From Streptomyces fildesensis (GTDB lineage: Bacteria; Actinomycetota; Actinomycetes; Streptomycetales; Streptomycetaceae), in the NCBI RefSeq assembly GCF_016107395.1, contig NZ_JAAIKO010000031.1:33966-97965 (forward strand): DNA of 64,000 bases, read 5' to 3'. Below the pieces are notes generated by a model, which was given only the letters and a program-made list of their open reading frames with translations, was not told the DNA's origin and searched no databases. Below are positions 34,831 to 44,002 of this stretch, in pieces. Within the stretch, counting starts at the first letter, position 1; every line of letters starts with the position of its first letter. A program made the translations under genes and the position numbers.

Positions 34831-35163
34831 CTAGAACGGCAGGCCGGGCATGCCGCCCAGCCCCTGGGCGAGCGGACCGAGCTTCTGCTGCTGAAGCTCC
34901 TGCGCGGTCGCGTTCGCGTTGTGCACGGCGGCGACGACCAGATCGGCCAGCGTCTCCGTGTCCTCAGGATCGACCGCCTTGGGGTCGATGACCAGCCCCC
35001 GGAGCTCACCGGCACCGGTCACCGTGGCTGTCACGAGACCGCCGCCCGCAGAACCCTCGACCTCGGCCTCGGCCAGCTCCTGCTGGGCAGCGGCAAGGTC
35101 CTGCTGCATCTTCTGGGCCTGCTGGAGCAGCTGCTGCATATTGGGCTGACCACCGGGGATCAC
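34831..35163 (-). CDS. YbaB/EbfC nucleoid-associated protein
   Basis: A 110-aa dimeric DNA-binding protein. The Gln/Met-rich helix MQQLLQQAQKMQQDLAAAQQ is followed by the beta sheet GGGLVTATVTGAGELRGLVIDP and the helix TLADLVVAAVHNANAT. It binds DNA with little sequence preference and sits in the conserved dnaX-ybaB-recR order. The GTG start has an AGGAGTGAACCC context upstream. Confidence 0.94.
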   Translation of the reverse strand: MIPGGQPNMQQLLQQAQKMQQDLAAAQQELAEAEVEGSAGGGLVTATVTGAGELRGLVIDPKAVDPEDTETLADLVVAAVHNANATAQELQQQKLGPLAQGLGGMPGLPF

Positions 35164-35281
35164 GGGTTCACTCCTGCCTCACGACAACGTTGCGCGGTAG
35201 GGCGAGCCTACGTGCTCGGACGGCCCTGCGCCCTACGCCGTACGGAGGATCGGACGACGTGACGCGGAACATCGGGCGACA

Positions 35282-37627
35282 TCAGTCGTTCGGGATCTCC
35301 TCGATCACCGTGGCACCCATTTCGCGCACGAAAAGCTCGTATCCGGACAGCGGGGACTCGACCAGATCCACGTCGTCGTCCTCCGGAATGTCGTCCTCCA
35401 GGGGCGGCGGCGTCTCGTCCGACATCAGTGGCGGCGGCGCGCCCCCGGGCCGTCCGGCGGCCGTCTGAGGCGCGGCATGGGCCGCCTGGGCGGGCCCGCC
35501 CTGCGGGGCGGAGGGCCCGGACGAGGCGGAGTGTGCGGACTGTGCGGACGGGGCGGAGGATGCCGATGGGGCGTATGAGGCGGACGGTGCGGGTGGGGCG
35601 GCCGGGCCGGACGGACGGGACCCGCCGCCGCTTCCACCGCTGCCTCCGCCGCCGAAACCGCCACCCGGGCCACCGGAGCCGCCGGGACCTCCGGAGCCGC
35701 CGCCGGCCGTTCCCCCGCCGCCCGACGGGTCCACGATGGCCTCGATCCGCCACTCCACCCCGAGGGCGTCGCTGATCGCCTGCTTGAGCACCTCTTCGCT
35801 GCCGCTGTTGGCGAAGCTGTTGCGCGCTCCGGGGTTGTCGAATCCGAGCTGCAGCGTCTGCCCGTCGAAGCCCGCCACCTGCGCGTTGTTCAGCAGGAGC
35901 ATCCACGTCAGCCTGCGGCGGTTCTTCACCGCCTCCAGAATGTCCGGCCACATCTGCCGTACGCGCGTCGAGTCCCCGGCGAACCCGGACGCCGCCGGGG
36001 CGGCGGGGCCGGCGGGCGGCGGTGTCTGGGCGGCCAGGGCGGGGGCCGCCGGAGCGGCGGGTGCGGCCTGGGCGGCCGTCGGCCAGGCGCCGGGACGAGC
36101 GGCCTCGGGCGGTGCGGCGGCAGGGGCCGCCGAAGCGGCCGCTGGAGTGGCCACTGGAGCACCGGCAGTATCCGGACCGGTCGTGGTCGGCCAGGCGCCG
36201 GGGCGCTGCCGGGCGCCGCCGTCCGAGGGAGCCGGAACCGCGGCGGGAGCGGGGCCGGCAGCGGGTTCGTGCTGCTCGGGGGCGGGTGCGCGGGTCGGGG
36301 CGGGGGCCTGCTGCGCGGCCGGAGCCGGGCGTCCGCCGCCCACGGCCGCACGGACCGAGGCCGCGCCGCCGGGGCCGCCGGGGCCGCCAGGACCTCCTGG
36401 GCCGCCGGGGCTGTGGTCGGCGTGCGCGGGCTGATAGGCGAAGTCCGGGACCTGCGGGGCACCGGGGGCGAAGCCCCGCCGCTCCAGCTTGTCCAGCCGG
36501 GCCTGTACGGAGCGCTCGTCGTCGTACGCCGCGGGCAGCAGCACCCGGGCGCAGATCAGCTCCAGCTGGAGCCGCGGCGACGTGGCGCCGCGCATCTCGG
36601 TCAGACCGGTGTTGACCAGGTCCGCCGCACGGCTCAGCTCGGCGGCGCCGAAGACGGACGTCTGGGCCCGCATCCGCTCGATGACATCGCTCGGGGCGTC
36701 GATCAGCCCCTTGTCCACCGCGTCCGGAACCGCCGCGATGATCACGAGGTCGCGCAGCCGCTCCAGCAGGTCCGCCACGAAGCGCCGCGGATCGTGCCCG
36801 CCCTCGATGACGCGGTCGACCATCTCGAAGACCGCCGCCCCGTCACCCGAGGCGAACGCGTCCACCACCTCGTCGAGCAGCGCCGCGTCCGTATAACCGA
36901 GCAGCGCCGTCGCCATGGCGTACGTCACACCGTCGGCACCGGCGCCCGCCAGCAGTTGGTCCATCACCGACATCGAGTCCCGCACCGAACCCGCGCCGGA
37001 CCGCACCACCAGCGGATACACGCCGTCCTCGACCGGGATGTCCTCCCGGGCGCAGACCTCCGCGAGGTAGTCGCGCAGCGTGCCCGGCGGCACCAGGCGG
37101 AAGGGGTAGTGGTGGGTACGCGACCGGATCGTGCCGATGACCTTCTCGGGCTCGGTGGTCGCGAAGATGAACTTGAGATGCTCCGGGGGCTCCTCGACCA
37201 CCTTCAGCAGGGCGTTGAAGCCCTGCGGGGTGACCATGTGCGCCTCGTCGATGATGTAGATCTTGTACCGGCTGCCCGCCGGCCCGAAGAACGCCTTCTC
37301 CCGAAGATCACGCGCATCGTCCACACCACCGTGCGACGCCGCGTCGATCTCGATCACATCGATGGACCCCGGCCCGTTCCGCGCCAGGTCCTGACACGAC
37401 TGGCACTCCCCGCACGGCGTCGGCGTCGGCCCCTGAACACAGTTCAGACACCGCGCCAGGATGCGCGCGCTCGTCGTCTTCCCGCAGCCTCGGGGCCCAC
37501 TGAACAGGTACGCGTGATTGACCCGGTTGTTGCGCAGCGCCTGCTGCAACGGGTCGGTTACGTGCTCCTGCCCGATGACCTCGGCGAAGGACTCGGGACG
37601 ATAGCGGCGGTACAGAGCGAGGGACAC
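35282..37627 (-). CDS. dnaX: DNA polymerase III subunit gamma/tau
   Basis: A 781-aa clamp-loader ATPase. The Walker A motif GPRGCGKTT is at 44-52, the zinc cysteines are C63, C72, C75 and C78, the Walker B motif is IIDEAHMV, sensor 1 is FATTEP and the SRC-like arginine is in IRSRTHHYPF. Domain III ends near 375. A long Pro/Ala/Gly region (390-680, with GGPGGPGG and two RPGAWPT repeats) surrounds a DnaX C-terminal domain (about 560-650). An acidic tail ends the protein. I see no slippery A-rich site for a short gamma form. The GTG at 37627 is preferred because homology begins at SLALYRRYRPESFAEV; an ATG at 37657 is the alternative. Confidence 0.96.
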   Translation of the reverse strand: MSLALYRRYRPESFAEVIGQEHVTDPLQQALRNNRVNHAYLFSGPRGCGKTTSARILARCLNCVQGPTPTPCGECQSCQDLARNGPGSIDVIEIDAASHGGVDDARDLREKAFFGPAGSRYKIYIIDEAHMVTPQGFNALLKVVEEPPEHLKFIFATTEPEKVIGTIRSRTHHYPFRLVPPGTLRDYLAEVCAREDIPVEDGVYPLVVRSGAGSVRDSMSVMDQLLAGAGADGVTYAMATALLGYTDAALLDEVVDAFASGDGAAVFEMVDRVIEGGHDPRRFVADLLERLRDLVIIAAVPDAVDKGLIDAPSDVIERMRAQTSVFGAAELSRAADLVNTGLTEMRGATSPRLQLELICARVLLPAAYDDERSVQARLDKLERRGFAPGAPQVPDFAYQPAHADHSPGGPGGPGGPGGPGGAASVRAAVGGGRPAPAAQQAPAPTRAPAPEQHEPAAGPAPAAVPAPSDGGARQRPGAWPTTTGPDTAGAPVATPAAASAAPAAAPPEAARPGAWPTAAQAAPAAPAAPALAAQTPPPAGPAAPAASGFAGDSTRVRQMWPDILEAVKNRRRLTWMLLLNNAQVAGFDGQTLQLGFDNPGARNSFANSGSEEVLKQAISDALGVEWRIEAIVDPSGGGGTAGGGSGGPGGSGGPGGGFGGGGSGGSGGGSRPSGPAAPPAPSASYAPSASSAPSAQSAHSASSGPSAPQGGPAQAAHAAPQTAAGRPGGAPPPLMSDETPPPLEDDIPEDDDVDLVESPLSGYELFVREMGATVIEEIPND

Positions 37628-37702
37628 GCCTACGACGATATCGGGGCCCACCGACATCCGACGTCCCCCGGACCTCCCCCGACCGCCCCCGGGAACGCAA
37701 AG

Positions 37703-37793
37703 ACCCCCCACGCACCCGCCAGAGCCCACCTACCCTTGCTGCCTTCCGGCCCTGGGGGAGTTCAGCGAGATAGCGCCACGTGAGGGGCTGCGC
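37703..37793 (-). ncRNA. ffs: Small signal recognition particle RNA (4.5S-type)
   Basis: The minus strand contains the conserved SRP helix-8 core GGGCCGGAAGGCAGCAAGG with its GGAA tetraloop and the internal-loop bases that bind Ffh. The ends CCCCTCACG and CGTGGGGGG pair to close the hairpin, and a short T-run follows. It lies directly upstream of dnaX, its usual place in actinobacteria. The exact ends are approximate. Confidence 0.9.
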
Positions 37794-37864
37794 ACAGCGT
37801 ACCCGATCGGATCACCCACTTACGAGTTCGCGAGCACCCCTCCGCGTCTTGTAGTGTTCGTCGC

Positions 37865-37949
37865 GGAGGATTCGCCTAGTGGCCTAGGGCGCACGCTTGG
37901 AAAGCGTGTTGGGGGCAACCCCTCACGAGTTCGAATCTCGTATCCTCCG
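37865..37949 (+). tRNA. tRNA-Ser (GGA)
   Basis: A class II tRNA of 85 bases with acceptor stem GGAGGAT/ATCCTCC, anticodon loop TTGGAAA giving GGA, a long variable arm and T-loop TTCGAATC. The discriminator is G. It reads UCC/UCU codons. Confidence 0.95.
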
Positions 37950-38240
37950 CACTTGCCTGAACAGGCAAAACGAGAAGCCGAGCCGCGACCGCGGCTCGGC
38001 TTCTTGGCGTGCACCGGTTGCACTCCTGGTTGCTCTTACCAGCTCCCAATCGGGACATTTCGGTGAACGGTCGGCTCGCTCGCGGCGCAATTTGGAGGTG
38101 GCCGACAAGCCGCCAACGCCCGTCAGCGGTGAACCTGCCCTCATGCGGCACCGAGGATCCCGGTGATACGCCATCCTTGAACCGGTCCCGGGGGCTTCGG
38201 CCCCGTCACGAATTTCCCTGGTCTGGCGAGGTGTCCCCGC
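37950..38240. other. Spacer after tRNA-Ser
   Basis: Apart from the terminator at 37974-38003 and a small TGCCTG/CAGGCA hairpin at 37954-37967, I see no gene or strong signal before the next start. Confidence 0.5.
37974..38003 (+). terminator. Terminator after tRNA-Ser(GGA)
   Basis: A perfect 14-bp stem (GAAGCCGAGCCGCG / CGCGGCTCGGCTTC) with a 2-base loop is followed by TT. Confidence 0.88.
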
Positions 38241-40670
38241 ATGAAGTCCCGATCAACGCTGGCGACATGGCTGGGCAGCCTCGACGGCTCTCATCTGGTT
38301 CGCGTGCTCGGGACGCGGCAGGACGCCGTTTCCCCTCCGGAGCCGTGCTCGGTGGGGGAGTTGGCGGACCGGCTGCAGCGCCCGGGATCGGTGGCACTGG
38401 CTCTGCCGCGACTCGCGCTGCCGCACTTCCAGGTGGCCGAGGCGCTGGCAGCGCTGGGGGTGCCCGCATCGCGCGATGCTCTGGCGGAGCTGCTGGGAGC
38501 GGCGGACGACGAAGCCGCTCGCCAGCTGGACGACGTGCTGGAGGTGTTGGCCGATCATGCTCTGGTCTGGCCGGACGGCGCGGGGCAGCTCCGCATGGCC
38601 GGACCGCTGCGGCAGGCATGGGACGCACCCCTGGGGCTTGATGCTCCGCTGAAGGAACTGCTGGCGGGCACGACGTCCCAGGAGCTGCGCGGCATGCTGG
38701 CGGCACTGGGCGTCAAGCCACCGGGCACCAGGCCGCAGCGACTGGCCGCGCTAATGGAGCACCACAGCGACCCGGAACGGATTGTCTCGGTGGTCGCGAA
38801 GGCCCCCGCGGCGGCGCGGAAGCTGCTCGAACGCCAGGCGGCGGCCGGGCCGGGGCAGCCCTCGCAATTCGTCGTGTTCGGCACTCCCGATCCAGGGCTT
38901 GAACCGGGCGAGCGATGGGCATCGGACCGGGGGCTCCTGATCCAGGACCGTCACCGCTACGGTCCGGCCCGTATGCCCGCCGAGGTGGCGCTCGCGCTGA
39001 GGGGGCCCGGCCGGCACGCCCCGTTCGAACCCGTTCCGCCCTACGCGCCGCTGACGCCTGTCACCCCGCAGGAGGTGGACCGCGAGGCGTCGGCCGCGGC
39101 TGCGGCGTTCACTTCCCGTGCTGTCTCGGTCCTGTCGGTCTGCTCGGCGACTGCGCCGGCCCGGCTGAAGTCCGGCGGGATCGGTGCGCGTGAACTGGCC
39201 CGGATCGGCAAGGCCGCCCAGGCCGACGACGCCGTCGTGCGCCTTACTCTCGAAACTGCGTACGCTGCCGGGCTCCTGGACCGGAACGGCGATCGCGTGG
39301 CTCCCACCGAGGCGTACGACGCCTGGGCGGAACAGGAACCCCCGGAGCAGTTCGCCGTACTGCTTCAGGCGTGGCGGAACCTGCCGCTCACCCCCACCCA
39401 GGCGCGCGACGAGGACAACAAGGCGCTTCCCGCTCTCGCCGGAGCACCGCCCTGCAACGGCTGCGTGCAGGCCCGCCACGGGCTGTTGGCCGCAGCCGCA
39501 CAGCTCCCGGCAGGGCAGGGCGCGAGGGTCACGGCGGATTTGGGACCCCTGATCGCCTGGCAACGCCCGCTCGCCGACTCGTCGCCCCAGGACGGAACGC
39601 CGTTCGCCGCCGTGATCCGTGAGGCCGAGCTCCTCGGCGTACTCGCTCGCGGCGTCGTGTCCGTCCTCGGCATCCACCTGCGGACGGACGACACGGAGGG
39701 GCTGAGCGCCGAGTGCCGGCGTTTGCTGCCCGCGGCCACCGCAGTGGCCCGGATCGGCGCCGACCTCACCGCCGTCGTCACCGGCACACCGTCCGCGCGG
39801 CTTGCCTCGCTCCTGGACTCCGTCGCCGAGCGGGAGGCCAGCGGCACGGCATCAGTGTGGCGGTTCAGCGCCGGCAGCGTCCGCCGAGCCCTGGACGCCG
39901 GCCGTATCCCCGACGACATCGCGGCCGACCTGGCCGCCATCGCCGCCGGGCCCCTGCCACAGCCCTTGTCCTACCTCATCGCCGACACCGCACGCAGCCA
40001 CGGCCGCGTGCGCGTCGCCCCCGCCGTCTGCGTCATCCACGGCGAGGAGCCCGCGCTCCTGGCCGAACTCGCCGCCCACCGCAAGCTCTCCAGGCTCGGC
40101 CTGCGGCAGCTCGCCCCGACGGTGCTGCTCAGCCGCAGCCCGGTCGAAGCGACCCTCACCGCCCTCCGTGCCGAGGGCTACGCCCCCGTCGCCGAGACGG
40201 CCGAGGGAACCGTACGCATCGAGAAAGCCCGGCCTCAGCGGGCCGCCACTCCCATCCCGGCCCCCCGCAGAACAGGTGGTAGGGCGGCCCTCCGGAGCGC
40301 GGCCAATCGCGCGGCGAAGGCCCCGGCACCTGTCGACCTGAACGCCGTGGCCGCCCAGCTGCTCACCGCCCCACCGACCGCCCCGGCCCCCGACCCATTC
40401 GGCAGCGGAGTGCCCTACGGCACGGACACCGAAGAAATCGTCTCCGGGTATGCGAAGCAGCTGTCGTACAGCGATGTCCGCCAGCTCGCCCATGCCCTCG
40501 ACGCCGGTACGGCCATCACGGTCGAATACGTCGCCGCCTCAGGAAGCCGCACCGTACGCACCCTCAGCCGCCTCGCTCTCGACCCGCCCTTTCTCGACGC
40601 CTGGTGCCATCTGAGGGACGACGAGCGAGTCTTCACCCTCTCCCGGATCCACGGCGTCATGCCCGCGTAG
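38241..40670 (+). CDS. Helicase-associated (XPB/Ssl2 N-terminal-like) protein with WYL-like end
   Basis: An 809-aa cytosolic protein without helicase Walker motifs. Its start STLATWLGSLDGSHLVRVL and several winged-helix-like segments (ASRDALAELLG, DVLEVLADHALVWPDG) fit the actinobacterial group annotated as helicase-associated or XPB/Ssl2-like. Two long disordered Ala/Pro stretches occur near 640-700. The last 75 residues (VEYVAASGSRTVRTLSRLALDPPFLDAWCHLRDDERVFTL, a run shown here in two parts at about 755-794) resemble a WYL ligand-sensing domain. A role with a helicase encoded elsewhere, or in DNA-damage regulation, is an inference. The gene is followed directly by RHS debris. Confidence 0.75.
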   Translation: MKSRSTLATWLGSLDGSHLVRVLGTRQDAVSPPEPCSVGELADRLQRPGSVALALPRLALPHFQVAEALAALGVPASRDALAELLGAADDEAARQLDDVLEVLADHALVWPDGAGQLRMAGPLRQAWDAPLGLDAPLKELLAGTTSQELRGMLAALGVKPPGTRPQRLAALMEHHSDPERIVSVVAKAPAAARKLLERQAAAGPGQPSQFVVFGTPDPGLEPGERWASDRGLLIQDRHRYGPARMPAEVALALRGPGRHAPFEPVPPYAPLTPVTPQEVDREASAAAAAFTSRAVSVLSVCSATAPARLKSGGIGARELARIGKAAQADDAVVRLTLETAYAAGLLDRNGDRVAPTEAYDAWAEQEPPEQFAVLLQAWRNLPLTPTQARDEDNKALPALAGAPPCNGCVQARHGLLAAAAQLPAGQGARVTADLGPLIAWQRPLADSSPQDGTPFAAVIREAELLGVLARGVVSVLGIHLRTDDTEGLSAECRRLLPAATAVARIGADLTAVVTGTPSARLASLLDSVAEREASGTASVWRFSAGSVRRALDAGRIPDDIAADLAAIAAGPLPQPLSYLIADTARSHGRVRVAPAVCVIHGEEPALLAELAAHRKLSRLGLRQLAPTVLLSRSPVEATLTALRAEGYAPVAETAEGTVRIEKARPQRAATPIPAPRRTGGRAALRSAANRAAKAPAPVDLNAVAAQLLTAPPTAPAPDPFGSGVPYGTDTEEIVSGYAKQLSYSDVRQLAHALDAGTAITVEYVAASGSRTVRTLSRLALDPPFLDAWCHLRDDERVFTLSRIHGVMPA

Positions 40671-40699
40671 ACCGCGCATACGTCCGCGTACAGCACATC

Positions 40700-41466
40700 T
40701 CGCCATGGGCGAGATACCCCATAGGCGGCGTTACGCGCATCGAGCCGAACGAAGCCGGTCTGGCCGTCGCGCTCACCGATCCGACCGGGAGCACCGAGCG
40801 CTACGACCGGGACGCGTTCGGCCGGGTCGTCGGAACGCGCGACCCGATGGGCGGCCTCACCCGCCTGGGCTGGACAGTGGAGGGCCTGCCGGCGTGGTCG
40901 GTGGCGTCCGACGGTGCCCGGGAGACCTGGACCTACGACGCGGACGGCAATCCCGCGGAATACCGCGATCCGGCGGGTACGGTCACGAGCACCGTCACCG
41001 CCGGCTTCGGCCTGCCGGCTTCGCGCACCGATCCCGACGGCACGGTTCACTACACGTACGACCGGGCGACGCGGCTCGTCGCCGTCTCGAATCCGGCGGG
41101 AGCGACGTGGTCGTACACGTACGACGCGGCCGGCCGACTGATCCGTGAGGTCGACTTCAACGGACGTGCGGTCGAGTACCGCTACGACGCGGCGGGGCAG
41201 TTGGTCGAACGGGTCAACGGCGCGGGCCAGAGCGTGCGTTACACCAGGGACGCCCTGGGCCGGGTGGTCGAGAGCCGTACCGACGCGGCGACCGCGTCCT
41301 TCGCCTACGATGCCGCGAACCGCCTGCTGCGCGCGAGCAACCCGGACGCGGAACTGACATACCTCCGAGACGCCGCGGGCCGGATCCTCACCGAGACCCT
41401 GAACGGCAGCGCGATCAGCAACACTTACGACCGGTTGGGCCGTCGCACCAGGCGGAGCACACCGGC
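40700..41466 (+). pseudogene. RHS/YD-repeat core remnant
   Basis: One frame encodes about 250 residues of RHS repeats, for example YDRDAFGRVVGTRDPMGG, WTYDADGNPAEYRDPAG, YTYDAAGRLIREVDFNGR and YRYDAAGQLVERV. It has neither a signal or N-terminal domain nor the conserved PxxxxDPxG end and toxin tip. It begins shortly after the helicase-associated gene stop and is cut at about 41466 in mid-repeat (YDRLGRRTRR), where it joins another gene's N-terminus in a different frame. It is a truncated fragment of a polymorphic toxin. Confidence 0.82.
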
Positions 41467-41873
41467 CGCACTGGGGACTGGCGGTTGTTCGAGAAATTCA
41501 GCAACCTGGCGGTGGACACCCACCCGAGGGACTCGCCGCCGTCATCATCCCCGTGATCGCCGACGGAACGGCGCCGGCCAACTACGAGGACCTCGTCGAG
41601 ATCCTCGGCGAGGTCGCCAGCGACGACGCGGACCCGAATGCCGTACCCGCCCTGCATGCCCTGCTGACGGCTCGCCTGCCGACCGAGACTCCTCCGTACG
41701 CCCTCTCTCTCAAGACCCTCCAGGCGCTCGGTGCGATCGGTGGCCGGCGCGCCGAGGAGATCCTGCGTGCCGTCGCCATCGGCGACCACCTCAAGGTGCT
41801 GAAGTGGGAGGCGGCCGTCGAGTTGGGCATCGAGGACGACCTCGGCTTTGACGAGGACGAGATGACGAGCTGA
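41466..41873 (+). pseudogene. HEAT-like (immunity-type) gene, start lost and frameshifted
   Basis: The residues DWRLFEKFSNLAVDTHP (frame 1, 41476 onward) run into a stop in that frame, while the continuation EGLAAVIIPVIADGTAPANYEDLVEIL is in the third frame and open to 41873. Joined, they read as one helical repeat protein ending ALGAIGGRRAEEILRAVAIG and an acidic tail. Small HEAT-like proteins often sit behind RHS toxins as immunity proteins; that role is inferred. The intact part from GTG 41553 (106 aa) has no ribosome-binding site. The start codon appears to have been lost where the gene joins the RHS remnant. Confidence 0.6.
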
Positions 41874-41934
41874 CGGGCCGTGGTTTCGGCGCAATCGGAC
41901 TCGCCGGCTTCGGCGTCGGCTGTTGTGTGTGGCG

Positions 41935-42441
41935 TCAGTACCGCAAGGCGCTGAGGACTTCGGCGGTGACCGTACCGGTCAGGGTCCGGTTGCTCCGGGC
42001 GGTGGCGTCGGCGGTGGCGCCCGCGGCGACCTCGGGAACGTTGAGGGCACTCACGTCGACCACGGTGCCTGACTGGTTCTTGAAATTGACCAGGACGGTG
42101 TAGCGCCTGGACTTTGCGTCGTGGTTGGTGACCTTCACCGGGACGTCCGTCCGGCCGTCGGATCCGGTCGTCAGGGGGCCGAGAGTGACGTCTGCCTTCG
42201 CGTCCAGGCCGCCCTTGACGTTGTCCAGCGCGGACGACGCGGCCGCTTGGGCGGAGGCGGCCGCGGATGCCGCCGCGCTGCTGGCGGCGGAGGCGGCGGA
42301 CGACGCCCCCGACCTGACCGCGGAGGCTGCCGAGGACGCCGGGGCGCTGGCAGGGCTGTCCGACGAGCAGCCGGTCAGTCCGGCCCAACCGAGCATGACG
42401 GCCAGCGCGGCAGCGGCGCATCAGTTGATCTGACGTTTCAT
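41935..42441 (-). pseudogene. Ala/Ser-rich lipoprotein with stop codon in signal peptide
   Basis: ATG at 42441, with GGGAGAA upstream, opens MKRQIN and then TGA (42421-42423). The same frame continues as CAAAALAVMLGWAGLTGC, a perfect lipoprotein signal with lipobox LTGC, then an Ala/Ser linker and a beta-rich domain (VPVKVTNHDAKSRRYTVLV to the end) resembling an FxLYD-type domain. Without read-through, only a start at the internal ATG 42396 is possible. That start has no ribosome-binding site and removes the positive n-region needed for export. The gene is probably disabled by one substitution. Confidence 0.75.
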
Positions 42442-42682
42442 GGCTTCTCCCGGCTCGACGGCATTCTCCCGTCCAGCGTCGGCCAGCCCGGCCCTCCGTA
42501 CGAGCAGGGCACGCGCGGCACCCGGGTGACGTCGGGGGCCGGAGGACCGGTACGGAGACTCGCGTAGCCATCGGTCGGTCAAGATCTCTTGAAGACCGTT
42601 TCGCTGATTCCGCCGATGTCATGCCCTGCCGCCGGAACGACGACGCGACGCGATGCGATGCGCGCGGTGCGCCGAGAGGTCG

Positions 42683-43012
42683 ATGGCACAGGAGCCGATG
42701 AGAGACCGAGAAGACGTCGGCCCGGCCGGGGGCGCTCGCGCGCGGATGGTGCGGAGCCGGGTCGGCGAGGCCTGGGACTTGGCGTTGTCGGCCGAGGAGT
42801 TCGCGGCGATCAAGGGCGTCGTGGTCGGGGAGGTCTGCAAGGAGGTGCGCGGCATCGTGCTTTCGCGGCGCCAGGTGGGCCTGGACGAGTGGATCGACGC
42901 CCTGGCCCAGGCGCTGGCCGACGCCGCGGCCTCGAACGCCCGCGCCCGCGAGGCCATCGAGCGCTTCCTGTCCGGACCGGCCGGAGCGGCCGGACCGGCC
43001 GGACCGGGGTGA
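42683..43012 (+). CDS. Hypothetical small helical protein
   Basis: A 109-aa protein of unknown family. After a Gly/Arg-rich start, a helical stretch runs through VGEAWDLALSAEEFAAIKGVVVGEVCKEVRGIV and DEWIDALAQALADAAASNARAREAIERFL, ending in an AGPAGP tail. ATG 42683 is preceded by GAGAGG. It has no TM segment. It lies between the broken lipoprotein gene and a convergent serine hydrolase. It may be real given its amphipathic helices, but evidence is limited to composition and the ribosome-binding site. Confidence 0.45.
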   Translation: MAQEPMRDREDVGPAGGARARMVRSRVGEAWDLALSAEEFAAIKGVVVGEVCKEVRGIVLSRRQVGLDEWIDALAQALADAAASNARAREAIERFLSGPAGAAGPAGPG

Positions 43013-43023
43013 ACGAGCAAACC

Positions 43024-43905
43024 TCAGGTGGCGGCTTCGGCCCTCCTGAGGTGCTCCACCGCGGCTTCATCGGTGCCCTCGGAACTTCCGCCGAGTCGGT
43101 GGACCACCACCCAGCGGCCCGTCTCAGGGAACGCTCCGGCGAAGACGGAGGCGTCGCGGGTGGCGCCGTTGTGCCACTTCAGCGGGCCGGCCGACTGCCA
43201 GGACAGTGCGGGCGGGCCCAACGTCCGGTCCAGGAGCAGGCCGGTGAGCAGGTCGGCCGTGGCGCGGGGGGTGGCCCACAGTCCTCCCGCGGGCAGGATC
43301 GCTCCGGTCATCGTCCACGGCGCGCGTTCCCTCCCGAACCACCCGGTGGCGCACAGCCGCCGGTCGGCGGGCGGCCGGGCCGTCACCTCGTCCACGCCGA
43401 GCGGGTCGAGCACGTGCTCCCCCACGAGCTCTTCGTAGGGCCGGCCGGCGGCGGCGACCAGCGCCGCACCGAGGACGGCGTAGCCGAAGTTGGAGTACTC
43501 CTCCGTCTGCCCGGCGGGCCTGACGGTGAGCGAGTCGAGACGGCTCAGGAGTGCCGACAGCGCATCCTCGTCGAAGGGCGCGTAAGGGTCTCTGCGCGAC
43601 AGGCCGGGCGGCAGCCGGGGCAGACCCGAGGTGTGCTCGGCCAGGTGCCGCAGGGTGATTCCGGTGCCCGCCGGCACCCGGTCGAGCCGGCGCTCCACGG
43701 GATCGTCCAGGTCGAGCAGTCCCGCGGCGGTCATGCGCGCGAGCACGGTTCCGGTCAGGACCTTGGTGAACGAACCGATCTCCACGAACCGGTCCGGGTC
43801 GTGCCCGCCGTCGGCGAAGGGCGGAGCGCTGCTGCTCAACACGCAGGTGGGTATGGGGCGCACGATCGTTGAGATCCCTTTCCTGAGGGTGGTGGGAGCC
43901 GGCAC
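43024..43905 (-). CDS. Serine hydrolase, beta-lactamase/class C type
   Basis: A 293-aa hydrolase with the SxxK nucleophile motif S45-FT-K48, the YxN motif Y137-S-N139, and a third motif region near HRLGG (about 270) in place of the usual HTG. It resembles class C beta-lactamase-like esterases/DD-peptidases. There is no export signal, so it is probably cytosolic, or its start is incomplete. The GTG at 43905 gives the first homology at about residue 20. The ribosome-binding site is weak. A perfect 8-bp palindrome (ACCTCAGG/CCTGAGGT) spans the 3' end. Confidence 0.85.
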   Translation of the reverse strand: MPAPTTLRKGISTIVRPIPTCVLSSSAPPFADGGHDPDRFVEIGSFTKVLTGTVLARMTAAGLLDLDDPVERRLDRVPAGTGITLRHLAEHTSGLPRLPPGLSRRDPYAPFDEDALSALLSRLDSLTVRPAGQTEEYSNFGYAVLGAALVAAAGRPYEELVGEHVLDPLGVDEVTARPPADRRLCATGWFGRERAPWTMTGAILPAGGLWATPRATADLLTGLLLDRTLGPPALSWQSAGPLKWHNGATRDASVFAGAFPETGRWVVVHRLGGSSEGTDEAAVEHLRRAEAAT

Positions 43906-43931
43906 GAAGCTCAGGATCTCGCACCTTCATC

Positions 43932-43974
43932 GACGAAGGCCCGCACCGCACAACGCGGTCCGGGCCCTCGTCGA
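43932..43974 (-). terminator. Imperfect hairpin after the D-Ala-D-Ala carboxypeptidase gene
   Basis: Long arms (CGACGAAGGCCCG... and ...CGGGCCCTCGTCG) pair with two mismatches in 19. It lies 30 bases past the carboxypeptidase stop codon. Confidence 0.6.
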
Positions 43975-44002
43975 TCCGTCGATGCGTCAACCGGCGAATC
44001 CG

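Noticed and set aside
35425..36434. Separate ORFs in the Pro/Gly-rich dnaX region
   Set aside because: They are frames of low-complexity coding DNA within dnaX.
41553..41873. The 106-residue frame as an intact gene
   Set aside because: It has no ribosome-binding site, and upstream homologous residues (DWRLFEKFSNLAV) lie in another frame, so it is the intact half of a broken gene.
42362..42441. Alternative ATG overlapping the TGA in the lipoprotein signal (frame MRRCRAG)
   Set aside because: The frame gives an Arg-rich sequence unrelated to the lipoprotein; it is a shadow.
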